Counted from the stretch's first letter, positions 48,126 to 59,827 are shown. The stretch: DNA of 64,000 bases from Punica granatum (GCF_007655135.1 NC_045132.1:744001-808000); one strand, 5' to 3'. Notes: generated by a model from the letters alone, not told the origin. A program made the numbers and translations.

Positions 48126-48418
48126 TGTTACCCTATGTATGGTATAGAAAAGAAATAGAAACGAAAGGAGAGGGAGACGTTGAAACAAAATTGATATATT
48201 CTTCTTTGTCTTAACTTTTCATAATTCATTATATTACATATTTATATATCTCAAAAGAAGATTTTAGTTACTCTATTAATGACATCTCCCATTTAATTCA
48301 TCACTATCCAATGATCCTAGAAACTTTCACTAGTCAAAGCACTCATCATTTTTCGATGACACTAGAAACTTCTTCCATTCAAAGTATTTACCGATAAGAT
48401 CAAGTTTACATGCCAACA
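48126..48418 (-). repeat. 5' LTR of the copia element
   Basis: 293 bp, nearly identical to the 3' LTR except for about nine substitutions and the ~10-bp indel. It is followed by the right TAAAG target repeat (48419-48423). Confidence 0.93.
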
Positions 48419-48591
48419 TAAAGTACCTTTTTATGAAAAGGTGAGCTTTCAATCAAATAATAATAAATAAATAAAAAGATCCATGGATCAAAAGATTCAA
48501 AACAACTACTTCAAGCAATCAAGTAGTAGACCCTCAGATTAAAGATATCACAATACAAGCCGATTTCCCGATTTTCCCTTTGTGCCACTTT

Positions 48592-48750
48592 TTTTTTTTC
48601 GATTACAAGGAATATCCATGGGCTTAGTATATTGAAATATAAATCCTAAATATCTAATAAAGGGGTACAGTTAGTTCCACCGACTATCAAACTTGATACC
48701 TCTTGATTACTAGGCGAGAGGTGTACCACTGTGCTATTTCGTCTCTTGAT
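48592..48750 (-). mobile_element. tRNA-derived SINE, copy 3, with perfect 13-bp target duplication
   Basis: On the minus strand the head reads AGCACAGTGGTACACC (A-box-like), with a B-box-like 'ggtatcaagtttgatag' and a tail CCTTGTAATCG plus poly-A. TTTGTGCCACTTT is repeated perfectly at 48579-48591 and 48751-48763, which fixes the borders. It matches the copies at 12034 and 20322 in head, body and tail. Confidence 0.8.
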
Positions 48751-48763
48751 TTTGTGCCACTTT

Positions 48764-50014
48764 CTTTGGTGCACAGCAGATTCATTTCTCGAAGATTTCT
48801 GAGCTTTTTTTTTTTAAGAAGAAAATTAGTCTATACTTTGCACTTGTCAATGCTTAAAAGTCTCGAAAGTAGTGACAGCTTCAATGAACAAATGATCCGA
48901 AGAACTCTGTATTAACTTGTAGAAATCGCAAATTTACTTAGGATATTTAGAAAAAGAAAAGGATCACCATGCAAGAATGGAGTGTGGTAAGACCTGCACT
49001 ATAAAAAACAGATTCAGGTTTCTCGCAATTGTTGGCGTCTAACTTCTTAATAGATGCTTGCTGACCATTGAAGATTAGATGAAGAGAAAAAATGAATATG
49101 ATCAACAAATATATCTAAGTAATGATCTTGTTTAAGGAGGAAATCTTTCATTTGGGGTATAGTCGATTTTCATTTTTTTCATTTCTTTTCCCTCCTTGGA
49201 GAACGCAAATGGCTCCACAAATTGTTGGAGGTAATCTGTTTATCTATAAGTCAGTAATTAACCCAAGTTACAGAAAATAAATTGAAATTCATTACCCCAA
49301 AGACTGAAATGACCGCAGATTTTTTCAAGGTCAGAGCATGTGCCACAAAACAGAAAACAATCTGCTTGGGCTAAGTTTGCTAGTCACGATATGCATTGGC
49401 GGAAAGCTGCTAGAGCAGCTGTTTAGAGAGATCCAGACCCATAATATTCCTATGTAGGTGCTCACTCCTTTGAGGCTTTGACTCAGGTGACCATGAGTCT
49501 GTAGGATCAACAGAATATCTAGAAAAGTATTGCAATTACAATAGCACTCACCGTCCATGAGAGAGCGCCCTGTACCAGGTGACACTAGAGACGAGGTTCC
49601 CGATCATATGTTGTGGAAATGAAAAGCCTGGTTGAAATAAGTACATTTCCAAAGAATATGAAACTCTAGCAAGAATCATGAAGCTAATGCTAAATAGTAT
49701 GCCCGCTGAATTCAGGTCATGCGCAATACTCATCGGGCCCTAAGCAACTATCCAAACTAAAAGAACCTTCCTCATTCTCTCAGGCATTATTACTTGACAT
49801 ATGACAATTGTCCACGTCTGCTAACAGATAACAAATCTCGCATTTTGAGAAACAAAGTTTGAACATAAATGGCAGATTTTGCACGATAGAATCAGAGTGG
49901 ATGTCAATTAGGCAATAAACATAGACCAATCTTCTTAAGGGGAAGGATAAAAATAAGTATAGGTTGGCAACAAATAGTCTACAAAACCTGGAATAGGTAT
50001 GGATACTACTATCT
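48764..50014. other. Unassigned intergenic DNA
   Basis: No gene is recognised. Minus-strand frames at 49548-49733 and 49331-49585 have hydrophobic stretches (for example ISFMILARVSY) but no family I can name, and no start or splice context that would support a gene. Confidence 0.4.
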
Positions 50015-50039
50015 AGCTGATGTTCAGGCTTCTCAAACT
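50015..50039 (+). pseudogene. 25-bp callose synthase exon-41 fragment
   Basis: An exact match to 35858-35882 (within QLMFRLLKL). It lies upstream of the exon-37 copy, so the order is scrambled relative to the parent gene, which suggests a rearranged or deleted duplication here. Confidence 0.6.
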
Positions 50040-50267
50040 TAAGCTACAATCTAATAAAGTAATTAGCTTAATGTAGTATAATAAAAAAATAAAAAATAAA
50101 AAAGGAAGAAAAGACATGAGCTAATCTGAAAGCAAAACTGACAAATAATGTGGTATAGTTAAGCGGGTATGTGGTACACCATTTTGAAATTGCCGAAGTA
50201 AATCATGCTAGCAGAATTATAAAATAGAAAGCTTGACAATATACCAAAATGAAAACTCGATATGAAA

Positions 50268-51880
50268 TTGTACAGATAGCTCTTCGAGAGCCAAATTTTT
50301 TGCTTAACCAAGTTGAGTTCTTTGACATCAGGGTACGGTTCCCTTATGGTCACCCGGATGTATTTGACAGAATCTTCCACATTACTCGTGGAGGCATCAG
50401 CAAGGCTTCTCGTGGCATCAATCTCAGTGAGGAAATTTTTGAAGGTAAGAACATCGAAACATGTACCTTGCAAACTGCAGAAGCAGCAAAGACTACATTT
50501 TACTAATCAATTATATCATCTCTACCTCTCGGTAGGCTTCAATTCTACATTGAGAAGCGGAAACATTACTCATCATGAATATATTCAAGTTGGAGAGGGC
50601 AGAGACGTTGGGCTTTAACCAAATATCCCTTTTTGAAGCAAAAGTTGCCCGTGGGAATGGTGAACAGACTCTCAGCAGGGATCTCTACCGCTTGGGTCAT
50701 CGCTTCGATTTTTTCCGCATGTTGTCTTGTTACTTTACAACAGTGGGATTTTATGTCAGTGCAATGGTAAGTTTTCCTTTTTCCATTTCATGTCCATCCC
50801 TCAGCCTTTCGCTTTCTTGCACTTTATTTTGAAGACAATTTAAGCCAATCCTTGTTCTCTTTTCCATTATGCGCAGTTGGTCGTCCTCGTCCTCTACGCT
50901 TATTTGTACGGGAGGCTTTACCTCTCACTGAGTGGATTGGAGAAGTCCATCATTAAAGTCGCAAGGACTGGGGGGAATGATCCTCTGAAGGCTGCCATGG
51001 CTTCTCAGTCTGTGGTTCAGCTCGAGCTTCTCATGGCCTTACCAATGGTCATGGAGATAGGGCTCGAGAGAGGAGTCAGGACAGCCCTAGGAGACATCAT
51101 AATCATGCAGCTGCAGCTTGCAGCTGTGTTTTTCACTTTCTCGCTCGGAACCAAAGCCCACTGCTTCGGGAGGACCATCCTTCAGGGTGTAGCCAAGTGC
51201 AGAACCGCTGGACGTGGTTTCGTGGTTCGGCATGAGAAGTTTGCTGAGAACTATAGGATATATTCCAGGAGTCATTTTGTGAAGGGAGTAGGGCTCATGG
51301 TTCTGCTGATTAGTTTACCAGATTTATGGCTCGGTAGCAACAGGAACCGCCTATATGCTCCTCACGATGTCCATGTGGTTCTTGGTCGTATCTTGGTTGT
51401 TTGCTCCTTTCCTCTTCAATCCTTCAGGATTTGAGTGGCAGAAGATAGGGGACGACTGAGATGACTGGACAAAATGAATTAGTAGCTGAGGTGGTATTGG
51501 TGTTCCGGCGACTAAGAGCTGGGAGTCATGGTGGGATGAAGAGCAAGAGCACCTGCAGTACACTGGGTGGTTAGGACGGTTCTGGGAGGTCATTCTCGCT
51601 CTCCGGTTCTTCGTTTACCGGCATGGTATCGTCTATCATCACCACGTCTCCCAAGGGAGCAAGAGCTTGTGAGTTCATACCTTCTGCCTCTGTATTGACA
51701 TTCTTGAAGTTGAATCAAGTGACACTCCCCTGACTTTTCAAGTTTGCAAACTGTAACAAAGTAATACATACTGCATCGAAAATTTCTGACCGTTCTTCTT
51801 GTTCAAATTTGAATGTAGATATATGGCCTCTCGTGGCTCGTGATTGTTGCTGTGATGATCATCCTGAAGGTATAAAGTTT
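50268..51880 (+). pseudogene. Third, direct partial copy of callose synthase 5 (exons 37-40)
   Basis: It aligns with ~34095-35700 including introns: exon-37 copy ([16 protein letters not shown]), exon 38 ([17 protein letters not shown]), exon 39 ([17 protein letters not shown]) and exon 40 (~51818-51869). Disabling changes: an extra T in the exon-38 copy after DVGL (~50615), an extra T in the exon-39 copy after VLLI (~51311), and several stops in the region corresponding to [14 protein letters not shown] (~51455-51500). The exon-39 end lacks its normal donor context. Homology ends abruptly at ~51880 after 'ctgaaggtataaag'. Confidence 0.92.
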
Positions 51881-51992
51881 GCCAGGTAACTGGTTCTTTT
51901 TGCCGCTTCTGAATTTGCTATTCCTTGGCAAAATAGTACTAGAGTGGTATCTTTTAGTATAATCAAGTGTATTTGTCCTCGCAATTTTATAG

Positions 51993-52498
51993 GTATGAAT
52001 ATAAGGATGTTCAGAAAGAGAACCACCTGGTCTTCGAGCAGCTGCTGATTGAAAGCCTGGAAAAGTTTATTCGCCTGGAAGCCCAGGAGCGGTCACTGGA
52101 GAGTGATGGGAATGAAGATGATAATGATTCTGAGGAAGAGTCCACTTTTTCAAAGGTTGTGATAGCTGCTAACGGTAGGATGTACTCTCTTGGGGTCCCG
52201 GTCCTCTCAGAGTACATGGAAACTAATACTAACTCAATATCCGAGGCCGGCGCATCTGAAGAGATAAGACCCGCTCCTCCTGCAGAAGACTCGAGCTCTG
52301 ATGCTGAGCACAGTCTTGAGAGGGAGCTATCCTTCATTTGCAAGGCCAAGGAGTCCGAGGTTGTCTATCTCCTTGGTCACGGTGACATTAGTTCGAGAAA
52401 GGACTCGGGGTTCATAAAGAAGGTGGTCATAAATTACTTCTATGCATTCCTGAGGAAGAACTGCAGAAGGGGGACCGCTAATCTTAGTGTGCCCCACA
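51993..52498 (+). pseudogene. Last-exon fragment of a KUP/HAK potassium transporter
   Basis: After a normal intron end (ttttatag) comes YEYKDVQKENHLVFEQLL, ESLEKFIRLEAQERSLESDG, an acidic stretch, ERELSFICKAKESEVVYLLG, FIKKVVINYFYAFLRKNCRR and NLSVPHT. This is the cytosolic C-terminal region of the plant potassium transporter family, in my memory closest to Arabidopsis KUP5/KUP7. The expected final residues are missing: the frame runs into copia sequence at ~52498. Only this exon is present and no membrane segments, so it is a captured or stranded fragment. Confidence 0.85.
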
Positions 52499-55333
52499 CA
52501 CAACCTTCCGTGATCTGGCATAGCGTCTCAGGCACACAAATAAGTCGGTTTTGAAAGTCCTCAAGTCTAGAAAGTTAAGTACAATGCTTTCCTTCAATAA
52601 AGATTTATGTGACTCTTGTAATATGGATAAATCTTCTTGGTTACCTTTTTCCCCTGTGAATCATGGTGCACAATTTCCTTTGGAGTTAATTCACCTCCAA
52701 ATGCGTCTCATTTGGGATTCAAATATTACGTTATCTTTATCGATGATTTTTCCCGATTCACCTGGTTATTTCCATTAAAATTCAAATTGGAAGTTTTTGA
52801 TAATTTCCAAATTTTTAAAATACAAATGGAAAATCTACTTGACAAGAAAATCAAAATATTCTAATGTGATGATGGTTTGGAGTTTGACAATTCTAAATTT
52901 CGGGATTTATTCAATAAGTCGGTAATCACTTTTTGCATGTCGTGTCATCACACTCCGCAACAAAATGGCGTGGTAGAGAGGAAGCACCGTCATATCCTTG
53001 ATATGGTCCGAACATTTCTTATTCAAAGTCATCTCCCGCAACGGTTTTGAGTTGATGTCTCACTTGCAGTAGTCTTACAATAAATATACTTCTTCCTTGG
53101 TTCCACAAAAATTTTCTCATTTTGAAAAATTGGGTGGCAAAACACCGGATTATGGATTTCTACGTACGTTTGGGTGTGCTTGCTATCTCAATCTCACGCC
53201 TTATGCTTTGAGCAAACTTGAAGTTCGATCTATGTTTTGTGTATTTATTAGTTATGCAAGCAAAAACAAGGGTTATCGTTATCTTGATGTCCATAAAAAC
53301 CATATTTATGTTTCTCGTCGTGTTCGGTTTAATGAGTCTTATTTTCCATTTGCAAAACCTAATGCTGTCGTGACTCCGGACAAACCCATTGGACGCCCAA
53401 TTTCTTTTCCGGTGTCCATTCCACAGGTGCCCCCTCTGTCAACGGTTGCCAGATCAGCCCAAAACCCTCAATCCCTATCTCAGCCCACCACTACCATTAG
53501 CCCACACTCAGCGGATCAATCAACCTCTCATTTCCGCTACCAAACCCAGGCCATCTGTCCAGTTCGCCGCCCAGTCACCGCCCAGTTCGCAACTCAATCA
53601 GTCCACAACCCATGTCCACTGCCTAGCCCGGCTGCTACCTCTCAGCCCAGTCCAGCCCCCCCTTCCTACTCCACAGCCGAAAACATTGTTCAGCCTATAT
53701 TGCAATATCAACATCCCATGGTCACACGTGGAAAATCGAGAATCATAAAATCAAATCAAAAATTCTCTTTTCTAACCACATCCCCTACTACAGTCATGGA
53801 ACCTACATGTTATTTGCAGGCCATCAAAGATCCTAATTGGTGAAACGCAATGGCCAAAGAGTTTAATGTTCTCCTTCAAAATGGGACATGGAGTCTGGTT
53901 CCTTCGCCTCCTCAAGCCAATGTGATTGGCTTTGGAAGTTTCGAATCAAGTATGTGGCTGATGAAAGTATCGATTGATATAAAGCTCGCCTAATTGCTTA
54001 AGGATTTCGTCAACAACCGGGTATCGATTATCATGGGACCATCAGTCCCGTGGTAAAACCTTCTACCATTCGTCTAGTTCTTTCACTTGCTCACCCTCCT
54101 CTTTGGATATTCGTCAATTAGAAGTAAAAAAATCCATTCTTACACGGTCACTTGCAGAGGAAGTCTACATGAGTCAGCCTCCTAGCTTCACTCATCCTTT
54201 ATTTCCTAACCATATATGTTGTCTTCATAAATCTTTGTATGATCTAAAACAGGCTCCCAGAGCATGGTTCACTCGCTTCAGTTCATTCCTTCACTCTCTT
54301 CGGTTTGTTTCTGGCCCCCTTGATTCCTCACTCTTTATCTATAGTAATGTTAATGCCCATCATACAATCTTGTTACTGCTCTATGTTGATGATATTAATC
54401 TTACTGGGAGCTCCACTTCCCTCTTAGATCGATTTACTAGAATTCTCTCTGATGAATTTGCAATGAAGGATCTAGGTCCTTTGCATTTTTTTTTTCTCGA
54501 GGTCCAAGTCAAGCATTCCTCATATACCATCTTCCTATTCCAGCAAAAATACATCTTAAATGTCTTTGCTAATTTTAGACTTGAAAACTCGGCTACAATT
54601 AAGACACCATTACCATCCCTTAGTAATTTGTCATTGACAGATGGTGAGTTGTTAGCTGACTCTACTGAATCTAGAAGCATGGTCGGTGCTTTATAGTAAT
54701 TAAGAATTACTAGATCTGACATATGCTTTGCTGTCAATTTGATTATGCATGTACCACAGATAGCTCACTTGCAGGCTGCGAAGAGAATTCTGCATTATGT
54801 ATTTGGCACAATCTCACATGGGCTTACCTTGCGACGGTCCTCTAATCTCCAGATTACAGCCTACACAGATGCCGATTAAGCTGGCTGCCCGAACACCAGA
54901 AGATTGACTACATGCTATGCTGTGTTTGTTGGACCAAATCTCATTTCTTGACATTCCAAGAAACAGCCTACTGTGTCTAAAAGCTCAATCGAGGCTGAAT
55001 ATCGTGCCTTAACTTATGTTGTAGCAGAGACGTTTGGCTTCGTCAAATCATTCAAGACATTAGTCATCACTCTCAGAGTCCCATCATTGCTTGTTATGAC
55101 AATAAAAGTGCAACTTACCTCGCGACTAATCCAATTCAACATCAACACTCCAAGCATATAGCGATGGACTATCACTTTGTTCGTGAGCGGCTCCAACATG
55201 GAAATCTTCTTGTCCGTTATGTACCAACATCAAATCAGTTGGCTGATATCTTAACTAAAAACTTATCGGTGTCCCTATTCCAATCTCATTGTCGCAATCT
55301 ATCCGTGGCCGCGCCCCCAACAAATTGAGGGAG
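52499..55333 (+). mobile_element. 5'-truncated Ty1-copia pol remnant, second element
   Basis: It starts inside the pre-integrase region (LWH...RLRHTNKSVLKVL in a shifted frame, then LCDSCNMDKS), followed by integrase words (IDDFSRFTWLFP, HHTPQQNGVVERKHR), the FLRTFGCACY region, reverse transcriptase ([13 protein letters not shown], active-site YVDDINL) and RNase H (SSIEAEYRAL). Many stops and frame changes are visible, for example at 52862, ~53050, 53841 and 54694. There is no gag, protease or 5' LTR. The lineage looks like Ale/Retrofit, low confidence. It is more decayed than the 43.7-48.4 kb element and unrelated in sequence. Confidence 0.9.
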
Positions 55334-55493
55334 TGTATTAGAATATATTTCGGTACCTCAAGAATACTCTTACTTTGTATAGCTCACCATATATTGGGAC
55401 ATCGTTGTTGTATCTTTCTTGACTATATATATGAGGTATACATACCCACTTAGGTCTCCGCCAATATTATTCACAGATTCATTGGGAGTAACA
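55334..55493 (+). repeat. 160-bp 3' LTR of the second copia element
   Basis: After the purine-rich 'aattgagggag', the sequence runs from TGTATTAG to GTAACA, giving TG...CA ends and a length typical of short copia LTRs. A TATA-like 'ctatatatatgag' lies at ~55423. No partner LTR is found in the window. Confidence 0.75.
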
Positions 55494-55501
55494 TAGCTTA
55501 T

Positions 55502-55690
55502 TTGCTTCCTCCGGTTCGCGATATGTTAAAATCAGAACCAGAATTTCGAAGCAATCCAAACTTTGAAGAATGGCGGGATGCCATCTTAGCTGGAATCAGC
55601 GACCTCATGATCTCTTCTGTCCAGAAACTGGAATATTCACACAGCCACAACAGAGATAGACAAACCGAAGAAAATTACATTGCCACCTAC
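55502..55690 (+). other. Exon-like fragment joined to the callose synthase downstream repeat
   Basis: A frame reading LPPVRDMLKSEPEF, RSNPNFEEWRDAI and ISDLMISSVQ looks like real coding sequence, but I do not recognise the family. From 55624 the DNA switches to a version of the repeat found at 36815 and 37010 ('aaactggaatattca...cgaagaaaatta'). It lies just after the copia LTR and 145 bp before the BTB gene stop, so it is probably a stranded exon piece. Confidence 0.35.
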
Positions 55691-55834
55691 ATCTAACTAC
55701 AATTCAATTCACGGATTCTACATAAGTCCAACGTACCTCACCCGATTATTAACCATCAATCTCCCAATCCTCTCTAGTAGAATATAAGTGTCATTTGATT
55801 TCATTCGCATTCCGTACATTTAATTCCAAACCCC

Positions 55835-58399
55835 TCACCTACACTCAATCGAATGTGTCTCGGAGCCCCTAAGGAATGATCTTCTCCACCAGATTTGGAA
55901 CGGCTTGCTGAGGTTCGGGCATTCGGATCCTTGCTTAGAGAAGCACCTGAACCACTCCATGAACATCCCATACTGCTGCTTCAGAGGGAGAGTGAGCAAA
56001 ACCTGACCCATAGCTTCCTCGAGCAACTTCATCTCGAGCCCCTTTTGGCACCTCTGCAGCCATCCAAAGTCCGATAGTATCGGCCTGAACCATAAATGGA
56101 AGATTCCTGACCTTGCCTCGAGCCCGCATTGAAGCTTCCTCGTCCCCATTGCAATGAACAGGACCGCTGAGACCCGGCTGAGCTCGTAGCGCACCATTGG
56201 TGAAGCAACCTCATGGAGCTTTGCCAGCGCTTCTTCATCCGCCCATATCGAGACGAAATCCTCAGCCATTTGCCGATCGAGGAGTATCTCGAGCAGCCAG
56301 TTGATGTTATCAACTTCTCTCGAGATTCTTTCTATGAGAGGCTTGCCCTCTTCGCTCTTGATGTTACCCGAGGCCTCATTAAAAAGGGTGACTAGGGAAG
56401 CGAGACAGGAGCGACAGACTCCGTAAATTTCCTCCTTGTTTAGGTCAGAGTTGTCCTTCTCATAGACTGAGCTCTTCGAGAGGAGGCCCTTCACGAGGGA
56501 CTTGAGTTCGTTCCGAGCATTCTGGTCAGTGCAGGAAGTGATGGAACACACAAGTTGTTTCGCTAGGTTTTGTTCACAATCTGCTTCAACATTACAGAGT
56601 CTATACATGATATCATTGATCGTAGCTTCATCAAACTTGACCCGAGTAAACAGGCCCCGGAGTTTCTCCTCTTCTTCCTCAGTCCACGGAATAGCCTCAA
56701 TGTACTTCAAACAGGATGCCACCCCTCGCGTGAACAATATGCTCACCGATACCTAACAAAGGTCATTTCAGCATCAATATTCAGCCTAGAGAGCAAGAAA
56801 ATTCACAGCTAAACGAAGAGAGATGTGATGAGAATCATAATCATCGACTAACATCCCTTTAAGTGAAGACAGAGAAGAGACTCATATTCATATACTAAGA
56901 TCCCGCTTTGATGGCATCAGAACAGAGAACTCAGCTTAACAGGAGGTCTCTGAGGTCACAATTCTCGAGGACAATTAGCTTTAGCTGAGAGCACAATTCC
57001 CATTCCACTCAATGTAGGCACATTCTTTACACTCCACAACACAACGAGGCCATTCTTTACACTCTGTACTAATCATTGAAAAACAACTGAATTCATTAAC
57101 AAATCTCTGTTTCAAGACAATGTTAACCATGAATGACGTGGAACCATCACTTTTCACATAATCGAGATAGTCTTCCCAAGTAGACATTTTTCTTCCATAA
57201 TACTAAATTCATCCTACCCGATTACCGGGCATAATCTTTCCTTTCACATAATAAAGAACTTTCCCTTCATAAAGTCACAATTTCAATCTTCACTTTAACC
57301 GCAACTCGAGCTCGTATATGTAACATCCTACGGCCTAAGTTGGAACATCTAAATCAATGATCTTTTATCCATATTTAGGCAATTCTTGGAAAATTTCCTA
57401 CAAAAAAATCCTTTCTTTCCCCTCCAAAGCTTTCACGTGAACACTGGACGCAAGTCAACCGGGCGGAAAGATCTAATTTCACCACAAAACAGGATATTGT
57501 ATTGATGACAGATTAGAGCAAAATCAAGATTGTGGATCAGCTTATATATTGCCTCCTGACATTGCGAAAAGGAAGTCGAATGACAAATTGCTAACCTCGA
57601 GTACATCAATGCACCGATAGACACCAATCTTCATGAGGCTCTTGGCAATATCATCTTCGAACATTAGCTCAATCGTCTCCCTGAAAACCCCCAAATTCTC
57701 CACGTCGGGGACTTCTATTCGGCACACGCTCGAAGATGACTCCCTGCCGGAAGAACCCTTCTTGTACTTCGCGACGAGGCCCGCAAAGACCTCAGAGTTC
57801 GAGCAGAGGACCTCCGAGCTGAGCTCCAGAACCAAGCTTCCCCCGCCCGCCTTCTTCGACCTCAGATTGAGCCTCACATCAAAGCCTTTGTTGGGTCCCA
57901 AACTGGCCGGCTCGGGCAGATCCTCAGGCACGGCTGGAGGGCTCTCAGGTAGGTCCCGGAAGCTCTCTGCATGCAGCTGGGTCATCGAGAACCTCTCTGA
58001 CTGGGACCGGAAGCTCCCGGACCGAGACGGGATGGCCAAATTAGGGTCAGGGTAGGCCTCCGTAGCCGAATCTGGGTCGATTGGGGAGACTCTCCCGGGA
58101 GACAAGATCCGGCGAGGGTCGATCCGGCCGACGAGGCCGAGGCCGGATTTGGAGCTCTGCGGTGAGTTGGGGATAGAGTTAGTGAAGCTGAGCTTGGAGA
58201 ATGAGTCGCGGGGCTTCTCGGGCTTAACGCCGCCGTTACCTTTGCCGTTGCCGTGGTGGTGGAGGCTCTTAGTGGTATGTGACTTCTGGGAGAGCGTTAT
58301 GGCTTCGGGGCTTGAAGGCGGGACCGTAAAGGAGCAACACCACGAGCCGCGGCGGTGGGAGCTGCGCGACCGCCGGCATACGGCGGAGGTGGAGCCCAT
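55835..58399 (-). CDS. BTB/POZ domain protein, At2g13690-like, two exons
   Basis: Plant BTB/POZ protein, a family thought to act in protein-protein contacts, often as CUL3 adaptors; the specific role is unknown. Exon 1 58399-57596, exon 2 56752-55835, one GT-AG intron of 843 bp; 573 aa in total. The N-terminal ~170 residues are Ser/Pro-rich and probably disordered. A BTB fold follows (DVRLNLRSKKAGGGSLVLELSSEVL..., EVPDVENLGVFRETIELMF, then across the splice VLEVSVSILFTRGVASCLKYIEAIPW), then a helical C-terminal region with NLAKQLVCSITSCTDQNARNE and VDNINWLLEILLDRQMAEDF. The end is FQIWWRRSFLRG. In Arabidopsis the corresponding gene lies next to CalS5. The frame is intact and the start is the first ATG of the open frame. 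Confidence 0.9.
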
Positions 58400-59519
58400 G
58401 TGGAGGGGGAGCAGAACAAAGAGCCAAGTTAGCCGGCGAGTCGCTACTCAGTAGACCCGACCCGACTCGGGGGGCAGGGGGAGATATAAAGAGAGAGAAG
58501 TGAAAGTGTTTTTGGAGTGTTAGTTTGCTTTGGGTGAAGAAACTGAGGGGTGTTAGTTAATTTCAGTTTGCTCCCTGAAACTTCTCTACCATCTCAAGAT
58601 GCACCCTATAGTTTAGATTGTCTCAGTTTGCCCCTTAAAGACTGAGTCTTCTGTCTATTTGGCCCAAAACAAATACTATGTGCAGGAAAGATAAGATTCC
58701 ATCCGGAGCAGATGATGTCAGAATATTTGGGGTAATTTAAGATGGCTTCACTAATGCAATACCAACATGACTTTACAATTTTTTCTTTTTTGGGAGGGGG
58801 ATACATTTGAATCGAAATTCCGGGGGGCAAATTGAAATTTATCTATTGTTGCCTTTTTTTTTCTCTCGCTTCTTTTCTTTAGCCACTGACATTGATCAAA
58901 GATGAAAGGAAAAGGGGGGGGTGGGGCAGATACCTTTGACTGATGATGATGGACAATGTAGATGGCATTGATGAATTTTATGCAACATTCAATTATCACC
59001 ATCAGTGCAAAGGTTCTTCTTTGTGGAAAATTTGTATGGTCTCTTTTAGTCGAGATCTTTAATCAATATGGTGTCCCATCACTTCATTAGTGTTGATACA
59101 ATCATCCCGATAACTTAAGAGAATGAAGTCCGATTAAAAAAGACTATGATTTCCCCTCGACGGCATGGTCCTATGCATATTTTTTCTCATAATAAGCACA
59201 ATCACATATTTAGAAAGCTACAAAAAAAATAATCATGGCATTTATTTAGTATATAATTTTATATCATTAGGGAATAGATGGCACCAAGAGTTAGTTCAAT
59301 CATCCATATATTAGCTTGTCGAGCTAAGAATCATTATTACAACTGTTTCATTTATTATTACTTATTACACACAGGATTCCGTGCAGATCTTCGAGGAATC
59401 AGCTAGCTTTCAATTAAATATTACAAATTGGGATTTATTAACAATGGGATGAACTCATCATCAAGCAAAAAATATTGAGCAGTTTAATCTAAAGAACCCG
59501 TATACATAGTTCTAAGGAA

Positions 59520-59551
59520 TGGGAATGGGAACGGGAACGGGAACGGGGATA
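59520..59551. repeat. Short (GGGAAY)n repeat
   Basis: About four to five units of GGGAAT/GGGAAC in a row. A simple sequence repeat with no further meaning seen. Confidence 0.85.
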
Positions 59552-59827
59552 TTCCTTGCTTATTAATGTTTAATGCCGGAGCTTTGAGATTTTTGTCGCG
59601 AGGTCATTGAATTTTTCGCCTTTGTTCATCCCCTTATAAATTATAATTGACAAAATTTATCGAGGTAACTTTAAGCATATCCAACTCTGATCCGCAAGCT
59701 GCATAATTGTTCTTTCTGCGATTAAATCAAAGGGGGAATCGACACATATATGTAATGTGAATGAATACACACATTTATATAGCATGATACAATATAAAAT
59801 CGGAAAAAAATATTTTTGTTCATATAA

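Larger units (their letters stand above)
43688..48418 (-). mobile_element. Ty1-copia LTR retrotransposon, structurally complete, coding frame broken
   Basis: The element has two LTRs (43688-43990 and 48126-48418), each reading TGTT...AACA at its ends. A perfect TAAAG target duplication flanks it (43683-43687 and 48419-48423). A primer-binding site complementary to initiator tRNA-Met and a polypurine tract are present. Domain order on the minus strand is gag, protease, integrase, reverse transcriptase, RNase H, the copia order. The coding frame has at least two stops and two frame changes, so it is not autonomous. The LTRs differ by about nine substitutions and one ~10-bp indel (~3%), pointing to a fairly recent insertion. 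Gag and pol style suggest the Tork/TNT1 lineage, unproven. Confidence 0.95.

Noticed and set aside
49331..49733. Two hydrophobic minus-strand frames (61 and 84 aa)
   Set aside because: They suggest membrane protein pieces, but I cannot name a family or find consistent exon borders.
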